Assembly: GCA_026125925.1 (NCBI GenBank)
Contig: JAHCKF010000108.1
Coordinates: forward strand, 1 to 9,565
Origin: Pseudolabrys sp.
GTDB taxonomy: Bacteria; Pseudomonadota; Alphaproteobacteria; Rhizobiales; Xanthobacteraceae
Reading direction: 5' to 3'
Length of the DNA: 9,565 bases
The notes beneath the pieces were generated by a model. That model did no database searches. It saw only the letters and a list, made by a program, of their open reading frames with translations, and had not been told where the DNA came from. The translations under genes were made by a program, and so were the position numbers. This document shows, piece after piece, positions 5,858-9,565 of the stretch (the first letter of the stretch is position 1; each line of letters opens with the position of its first letter).

Positions 5858-7084
5858 ATGTCGGTCGTCGATAGCCGTTACAGCGTCCAGAGCTGGATCG
5901 CCGGCGCACGCGCGGCGCTGGCGCGCGACCGCGCCTATGCGCGCGGCGACCTGGCGACTTTCGAGGTCGTCGATGTTCTCTCGGTGCCGCAAGTGGCGTG
6001 GGCCGATCTGTCGGCGCGTGCCATCGAAGCCAACGCCTTCTACCACCCGGCCTGGGCCCGCGCCGTCGCGCGCCATGTCAAAGGCCAGATCGGCATGCGA
6101 GCGCTGCTCGCCTGGGAAAGCCCGGCGCGCCGCCGGCTGCTCGGACTGATGCTGGTGGCGCCGGCCTGGAACTGCCTGCGTCTGCCGTTGCCGTTTTTCG
6201 TCGGCTGGTACGCCTACGCGCCGCTGACGACCCCGCTCATCGACCGCGAGCAGCCGGACATCGCGGCGCGAACATTGCTCTCGGCCGCGCGCGACGCCGG
6301 CGCCTACGCCGTGATGCTGCCGGCACTGGCGCAGGACGGTCCGGTGGCGACGGTGCTGCGCAACGCAGTTGCTGAATTCGGCGTTACGCCGCGTGTCTTC
6401 GAAGCGCATGAGCGCGCGCGGCTCGACGCCACGCAAGGCGAAGATGAGGCCGTGTCCGCGCTCGGCTCGAAGAAGCTGAAAGAACTGCGCCGCCAGCGCA
6501 ATCGCCTCGCCGACAATGGCGAGGTCGAATTCCGCATCGCATCGCCCGGCGCGGAGGCCGAGGCCGCGCTCCAGCAATTCCTCGCTCTCGAAGCTGCCGG
6601 CTGGAAAGGCGCCGCCGGCACCGCGCTGGCCGCGAAAGAGGGCGACGTCGCTTTCATGAAAGAGGCGCTGCCGGCGATGGTGCGAGACGGCGCGGCGCAG
6701 ATCGTGACGCTGACGAGCGGCGGCAAGGTGGTCGCCGCCGGCATCGTCCTGCGCCACGGCCGCCGCGCCTACTTCTTCAAGATCGCCTATGACGAGGCAA
6801 TGGCCAAGATGTCGCCCGGAGTGCAGCTCACGCTCGACATCACGCGTGCGCTGTGTGCCGACCCGAACATCGACAGCGTCGATTCAACCGCGATCGCCAA
6901 CCACCCGATGATCGACCACATCTGGCGCGACCGCCAGCCGATCGCCGACCTGCTGTTGCCGACGCAATCCGGCGCGCCGCTTTTTGCGGTGTTTGCCGCC
7001 CTCATCGACACACGCCGCGCGTTGCGCAATGCCGCGCGCGATCTCTATCACCGTCTGCGCAAGCTGAAAGGAAGAAACCCATGA
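5858..7084 (+). CDS. GNAT-fold acyltransferase, CelD/BioF2-like (Acetyltransf_6)
   Basis: GNAT-fold enzymes transfer acyl groups from acyl-CoA or aminoacyl donors; the CelD/BioF2-like branch is found in genes for polysaccharides, lipids and poorly defined secondary products. The 408-residue product has the branch's two-lobed layout. The N-terminal lobe has a Tyr/Pro-rich segment (PFFVGWYAYAPLTTPL, 112-127). The linker has SKKLKELRRQRNRL at 204-217. The C-terminal lobe has FLALEAAGWKG at 241-251, AYFFKIAYDEAM at 304-315, MSPGVQL at 318-324 and DSVDSTAIANHPMIDHIW at 339-356, all strong marks of this branch. The C-terminus is basic (HRLRKLKGRNP). There is no signal peptide, so it is probably cytoplasmic. 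Its TGA (7082-7084) overlaps the next gene's ATG (7081-7083), so the two are translationally coupled. The substrate is unknown. The Shine-Dalgarno sequence before ATG 5858 is weak. Confidence 0.85.
   Translation: MSVVDSRYSVQSWIAGARAALARDRAYARGDLATFEVVDVLSVPQVAWADLSARAIEANAFYHPAWARAVARHVKGQIGMRALLAWESPARRRLLGLMLVAPAWNCLRLPLPFFVGWYAYAPLTTPLIDREQPDIAARTLLSAARDAGAYAVMLPALAQDGPVATVLRNAVAEFGVTPRVFEAHERARLDATQGEDEAVSALGSKKLKELRRQRNRLADNGEVEFRIASPGAEAEAALQQFLALEAAGWKGAAGTALAAKEGDVAFMKEALPAMVRDGAAQIVTLTSGGKVVAAGIVLRHGRRAYFFKIAYDEAMAKMSPGVQLTLDITRALCADPNIDSVDSTAIANHPMIDHIWRDRQPIADLLLPTQSGAPLFAVFAALIDTRRALRNAARDLYHRLRKLKGRNP
7067..7074 (+). promoter_or_regulatory. Shine-Dalgarno AAAGGAAG for the JmjC/cupin gene, inside the upstream gene
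   Basis: AAAGGAAG lies in the last codons of the acyltransferase gene, six bases before ATG 7081. This strong site, together with the ATGA overlap, supports ATG 7081 over upstream in-frame starts and allows independent or coupled translation of the second gene. Confidence 0.75.
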
Positions 7085-8028
7085 CGACCGCCGCTGCCAC
7101 CATCGAGCCCGTCGACCGGTCCGCTTTCGCTGCCAATTTCCCGATGCAGCCGTTCTCGCTGCGTCACCAACTCGCCGGCAATCCGCTGTTCACGCTGCCG
7201 AAGATCGTCGATCTGGTGCGGCACCTGCCGGCCGACTCGATCGAGTACAATTCCGGCGATGCCGCCATCGGCCAGGACGCGAGCAAGACCAAACTCATCG
7301 ACCTCGATCCGGAACAGGTCGTGCGCAGCATCGAGACCGCCGGCGCCTGGATGGTGCTCAAGCGCGTCGAGCAGCATCCGGCCTATCGCGCCGTGATCGA
7401 GGATTGTCTCAACGCGCTCGCCCGCGCGCAGGGCAGCCGCGATCTCCACGATGCCGGCTTCGAGGATCTGCGCGGCTTCATGTTTGTGTCGTCGCCGAAC
7501 GCGACGACGCCGTTCCATGTCGATGCCGAGGACAACATCTTCGTCCACATCCACGGCGAGAAGTTCTTCACCATCTGCGACAATCGCGATGGTTCGGTCG
7601 TCACCGACGACGCCATCGAGCATTCGCTGACCAAGCATCGCAATGTCAGCTACAGCGCCGATTTCGAAGAGAAGTCGAAGTGCTACGCCCTCAACCCCGG
7701 CGACGGCGTGTTCGTGCCGTATCTGTGGCCGCACTGGGTGCGCACCGGCTCGCAGTATTCGATTTCGATGGCGGTGACCTGGAAGACCAAGGCCGTGATG
7801 CGCAAGAACGACGTGTTCGTCGTCAACTCGCTGCTGCGCCGCTTCGGCATGCCGCAGGCCGCGCCGGGGCGACATCCGGCGCTCGATACGGTGAAGCTGG
7901 CGGCGTTCCGCTCCGTCAAGGCGGTGGTCGATCCGCTGCGCAAGAGCCTCGCCATGCGCGCGTTCATCCGCAAGGTCGTGCTTGGGCGCGACGCCAACTA
8001 CTATATGAAGACCAAGCAGGCGGCGTAG
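7081..8028 (+). CDS. JmjC/cupin-fold protein, putative Fe(II)/2-oxoglutarate oxygenase
   Basis: The 315-residue product has a double-stranded beta-helix with the iron-binding triad of JmjC-type oxygenases. His146 and Asp148 lie in TTPFHVDAEDN (142-152); the distal His218 lies in NPGDGVFVPYLWPHWVRTG (205-223), the PGD...P..WxH pattern of this family. Lys161 in HGEKFFTI could bind 2-oxoglutarate. The triad is complete, so activity is plausible. Residues about 1-120 form a helical N-terminal region and about 240-315 a basic C-terminal extension (RKVVLGRDANYY near the end). Such bacterial proteins are often labelled transcription factor jumonji, which is misleading: I see no DNA-binding domain. 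More likely jobs are hydroxylation of a protein side chain, a lipid or a small molecule. The ATGA overlap with the acyltransferase gene suggests the two act on one substrate or pathway. The gene ends 10 bases before a palindromic repeat. Confidence 0.82.
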   Translation: MTTAAATIEPVDRSAFAANFPMQPFSLRHQLAGNPLFTLPKIVDLVRHLPADSIEYNSGDAAIGQDASKTKLIDLDPEQVVRSIETAGAWMVLKRVEQHPAYRAVIEDCLNALARAQGSRDLHDAGFEDLRGFMFVSSPNATTPFHVDAEDNIFVHIHGEKFFTICDNRDGSVVTDDAIEHSLTKHRNVSYSADFEEKSKCYALNPGDGVFVPYLWPHWVRTGSQYSISMAVTWKTKAVMRKNDVFVVNSLLRRFGMPQAAPGRHPALDTVKLAAFRSVKAVVDPLRKSLAMRAFIRKVVLGRDANYYMKTKQAA

Positions 8029-8038
8029 TCTCTCTTCA

Positions 8039-8148
8039 CCTCTCCCATAGGGAGAGGTCGACCGCCGAAGGCGGTCGGGTGAGGGGTTATAGACATCGAG
8101 AGGCACTTGCCCGCTCACCCCAACCCTCTCCCCAACGGGGAGAGGGGG
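8039..8148. repeat. Multi-hairpin intergenic repeat of Hyphomicrobiales type
   Basis: The element consists of three perfect hairpins. CCTCTCCC-ATA-GGGAGAGG is at 8039-8057, GACCGCC-GAA-GGCGGTC at 8060-8076 and CCCTCTCCCC-AAC-GGGGAGAGGG at 8124-8146. GGGTGAGGGG (8077-8086) can also pair partly with CTCACCCC (8114-8121), so the outer and inner stems could form one branched structure. The first and third hairpins are near-copies of each other. Elements with this CCTCTCCC...GGGAGAGG and CTCACCCC pattern are a familiar dispersed repeat in Bradyrhizobium-like genomes. It sits between the convergent ends of the JmjC gene and xerD, where it could end transcription from both sides or protect mRNA 3' ends. 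No T-run follows. Confidence 0.85.
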
Positions 8149-8180
8149 CGCGCTGAGTTCGCGGCACCCTCCTGCTCACC

Positions 8181-9134
8181 CTACTCATCCCCCAGCGGGT
8201 GCAAATCCCGCACCAGCGACTTCAGCCGCTCTTCCAGCACATGGGTGTAAATCTGCGTCGTCGAGATGTCGGCGTGGCCGAGCAAGGTCTGCACGACGCG
8301 CAGGTCGGCGCCGTTGTGCAAAAGGTGACTGGCGAAGGCGTGGCGCAGCACGTGCGGCGATAGCTGCGACGGCGACAGCCCGCATGCGGCGCCGAGCGCT
8401 TTGAGCTCGCGGGCGAAATGCTGCCGGGTGATGTGGCCCTGTTCGCCGAAGGATGGGAACAGCCATTTCGATAGCGCGTCCGTTTTGCCGTCTTTGCCGG
8501 GCTCGGCACGCAGCGCGAGGTAGTCGGCCATCGCCTGTTTGGCGGCGCCGCCCACCGGCACGAGGCGCTCTTTATTGCCCTTGCCGCGCACCACGAGCAT
8601 CTGTTGCTGCGGCCGCGCCGCCGATGCAGGCAAGGCCACGAGTTCGGAGACGCGCAGGCCGGTCGCGTAGACCACCTCGATGAGACACAGGAGGCGCATG
8701 GCGCGCAGCCGCGCCGCACGCGGCTGGTCGGCGTTGTCGGCGTTGGTGCGCGCCTGCGCCAGCAGGCGGTCGACATCGGCGATCGACAGCACCTTGGGCA
8801 GTGTCTTGCCGCGCTTGGGGCCTTCGAGCACGGCGGCGGGATCGTCGCCGCGTTTCCCCTCGGCGTAGAGGAAGCGGTAGAGCTGCCGCGTCGCCGACAG
8901 CCGCCGCGCCTGCGACGAGGCGGCAAAGCCGCGGTCGTCGAGGCTCTTGAGAAAGCCGCGCAGGTCGTCGGTATCGGCCTTGGCCACCGACGTGCCCGCG
9001 GCGCGCAGATGTGCGGCGAGGTCGGCAAGATCGTTGCGATAAGCCGCGAGGGTGTTCTCGCCGGCGCCGCGCTCGGCCGCCTGCATGTCGAGGAACAGCT
9101 CGATCAGGGCATCGTCGCTCGTGCGTTGTCCCAT
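8181..9134 (-). CDS. xerD: Site-specific tyrosine recombinase XerD
   Basis: XerD works with XerC at the dif site, under FtsK control, to resolve chromosome dimers before division. The product is 317 residues (E. coli XerD has 298). The N-terminal SAM-like core-binding domain covers about 6-92, the catalytic domain about 112-310. All six catalytic residues are present: Arg161 (TGLRVSEL), Lys185 ([10 protein letters not shown]), His261 and Arg264 (SPHVLRHAF), His287 ([10 protein letters not shown]) and Tyr296 (QIYTHV). The Arg-to-Lys spacing of 24 and the His-to-Tyr spacing of 9 equal those I recall for E. coli XerD. The extra length is mainly a short insert near 128-142 ([10 protein letters not shown]) and a few residues before His261. 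I chose ATG 9134 because the product then begins just before the domain; GTG 9185 would add 17 residues without homology. The [16 protein letters not shown] form favours XerD over XerC. The gene is convergent with the JmjC gene. Confidence 0.93.
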   Translation of the reverse strand: MGQRTSDDALIELFLDMQAAERGAGENTLAAYRNDLADLAAHLRAAGTSVAKADTDDLRGFLKSLDDRGFAASSQARRLSATRQLYRFLYAEGKRGDDPAAVLEGPKRGKTLPKVLSIADVDRLLAQARTNADNADQPRAARLRAMRLLCLIEVVYATGLRVSELVALPASAARPQQQMLVVRGKGNKERLVPVGGAAKQAMADYLALRAEPGKDGKTDALSKWLFPSFGEQGHITRQHFARELKALGAACGLSPSQLSPHVLRHAFASHLLHNGADLRVVQTLLGHADISTTQIYTHVLEERLKSLVRDLHPLGDE

Positions 9135-9183
9135 GCCCGCCACGTTTGAGTTATGGCCTGGAGCGATGCCCCACACGCCGCTC

Positions 9184-9242
9184 ATTCCCGCGAAAGCGGG
9201 AATCCAGCCTGGCGAGAACTGGGTCCCCGCTTTCGCGGGGAC
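9184..9242. repeat. Paired-hairpin intergenic repeat upstream of xerD
   Basis: Two perfect hairpins face each other. ATTCCCGC-GAAA-GCGGGAAT is at 9184-9203 and GTCCCCGC-TTTC-GCGGGGAC at 9223-9242. Read from outside inward the halves mirror each other: a hairpin then ATCCAG on the left, CTGGGT then a hairpin on the right, around an 11-base centre. The arms differ by AA/TT versus CC/GG pairs changed on both sides of each stem, so both stems are kept. This is a common dispersed intergenic palindrome in Proteobacteria. It sits in the 135-base gap between xerD and the small membrane protein gene, both read leftward, and may attenuate transcription or stabilise mRNA. Confidence 0.85.
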
Positions 9243-9269
9243 GAGCGGAAGAATGGCCTCGGCTAGCCA

Positions 9270-9422
9270 TCACTTCGGCTGCTTGAAGAACTTGTCGGCC
9301 GGCACGGTCTGGACGATCTCGCGCGGCTGGTACTTGATGAAATTGGCAAGCGAGAACACGGCCACGTAGCCCAGCCCGGCGATGAAGCCGACGATGACGA
9401 TGAATCGGAACAGGCTCGGCAT
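9270..9422 (-). CDS. Small single-pass membrane protein (50 residues)
   Basis: This gene runs from ATG 9422 to TGA 9272-9270. The 50-residue product begins MPSLFRFIVIVGFIAGLGYV, then AVFSLANFIKYQPREIV and a charged end (VPADKFFKQPK). Residues about 7-28 form one hydrophobic membrane segment. A single basic residue (Arg6) comes before the segment and several charged residues after it, so orientation is uncertain. From memory, a short protein of this form (one membrane segment, then QPREI and a DKF motif) recurs beside xerD and the shikimate kinase region in Hyphomicrobiales, which supports a real conserved gene; I cannot confirm that here. The function is unknown. It reads leftward toward xerD with 135 bases between them, so co-transcription is possible despite the repeat in the gap. 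The ribosome binding site is weak. Confidence 0.75.
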   Translation of the reverse strand: MPSLFRFIVIVGFIAGLGYVAVFSLANFIKYQPREIVQTVPADKFFKQPK

Positions 9423-9565
9423 GGTCGCTACCCGGCTGGCGTCCTCGCGATGCGCCGCAAATCAGTACGCATGTCACGCTGAACGACCACGTTCCGAAAC
9501 CGCTGGCAAGACCCACCGCGGGCCAGTCCCGTGGGGCTATTAACCAGCCGGGGCAGTCGCAGTCG
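9423..9565. other. Terminal intergenic region without recognisable gene
   Basis: These 143 bases lie upstream of the small membrane protein gene and run to the end of the window. They should hold its leftward promoter and perhaps the leader of a rightward gene beyond the edge. A stem with CCCAC/GTGGG and GGG/CCC pairing, with a three-base bulge, spans about 9511-9537. I see no clear -35/-10 pair, coding frame or RNA gene. In related genomes I would expect a shikimate kinase gene next, but nothing of it is visible. Confidence 0.4.

Noticed and set aside
5810..6757. Minus-strand frame of 315 codons opposite the acyltransferase
   Set aside because: No motif, while the plus strand carries all CelD/BioF2-like marks and is coupled to the next gene.
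7048..8118. Minus-strand frame of 356 codons opposite the JmjC gene, running through the palindromic repeat
   Set aside because: Antisense to a gene with a complete HxD...H triad; its start lies in repeat DNA.
8039..8148. CRISPR array or Rho-independent terminator
   Set aside because: There is no regular repeat-spacer unit, and no T-run follows any hairpin, so it is better described as a palindromic intergenic repeat.
8181..9242. xerD-like recombinase with flanking repeats as an integrative element
   Set aside because: The sequence is core XerD with full catalytic set and housekeeping context. The repeats are ordinary dispersed palindromes, with no attachment-site duplication or cargo.
9151..9516. 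Minus-strand frame of 121 codons covering the paired-hairpin repeat
   Set aside because: It translates the palindromic repeat and overlaps, in another frame, the better-supported 50-residue membrane gene.

Overview
This GC-rich window (roughly 65% G+C by eye) looks like the chromosome of an alphaproteobacterium of the order Hyphomicrobiales (Rhizobiales), near the Bradyrhizobium/Xanthobacteraceae group. I infer this from codon usage, from the accA and xerD sequences and the small membrane gene beside xerD, and from two kinds of short palindromic intergenic repeat. No database was searched. The content is chromosomal housekeeping plus lightly characterised accessory genes. I see no phage, IS, CRISPR, rRNA or tRNA.

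Left part (1-1321, plus strand): the 3' end of a YccF-family membrane protein; a ribosome-hibernation-type gene (HPF/RaiA domain fused to a cold-shock-like domain) broken by one extra base in a run of seven C; and a small coiled-coil hypothetical protein.

Middle part (1328-5597, minus strand): a PrpF-family isomerase whose N-terminus extends past the only usable standard start codon; a small GIY-YIG protein; a lipoprotein-type YafK-like L,D-transpeptidase with a long Pro/Ala-rich tail and a TTG start; and accA, the alpha subunit of acetyl-CoA carboxyltransferase.

Right part (5598-9565): a 260-bp intergenic region divergent from accA leads into a two-gene, translationally coupled pair on the plus strand, a CelD/BioF2-like GNAT acyltransferase and a JmjC/cupin-fold protein with an HxD...H iron-binding triad. 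A complex palindromic repeat separates the pair from the convergent xerD gene. Upstream of xerD is a second paired-hairpin repeat, then a 50-residue single-pass membrane protein, and then about 140 bp with no recognisable gene.

Functionally the genes are mostly independent: fatty acid synthesis (accA), envelope (the L,D-transpeptidase, YccF and the small membrane protein), translation (HPF) and chromosome dimer resolution (xerD). The acyltransferase-JmjC pair is the best candidate for an undescribed two-enzyme system. The two suspected reading-frame or start problems (HPF and PrpF) both lie at or next to homopolymer runs, so sequence error should be excluded before biology is invoked.
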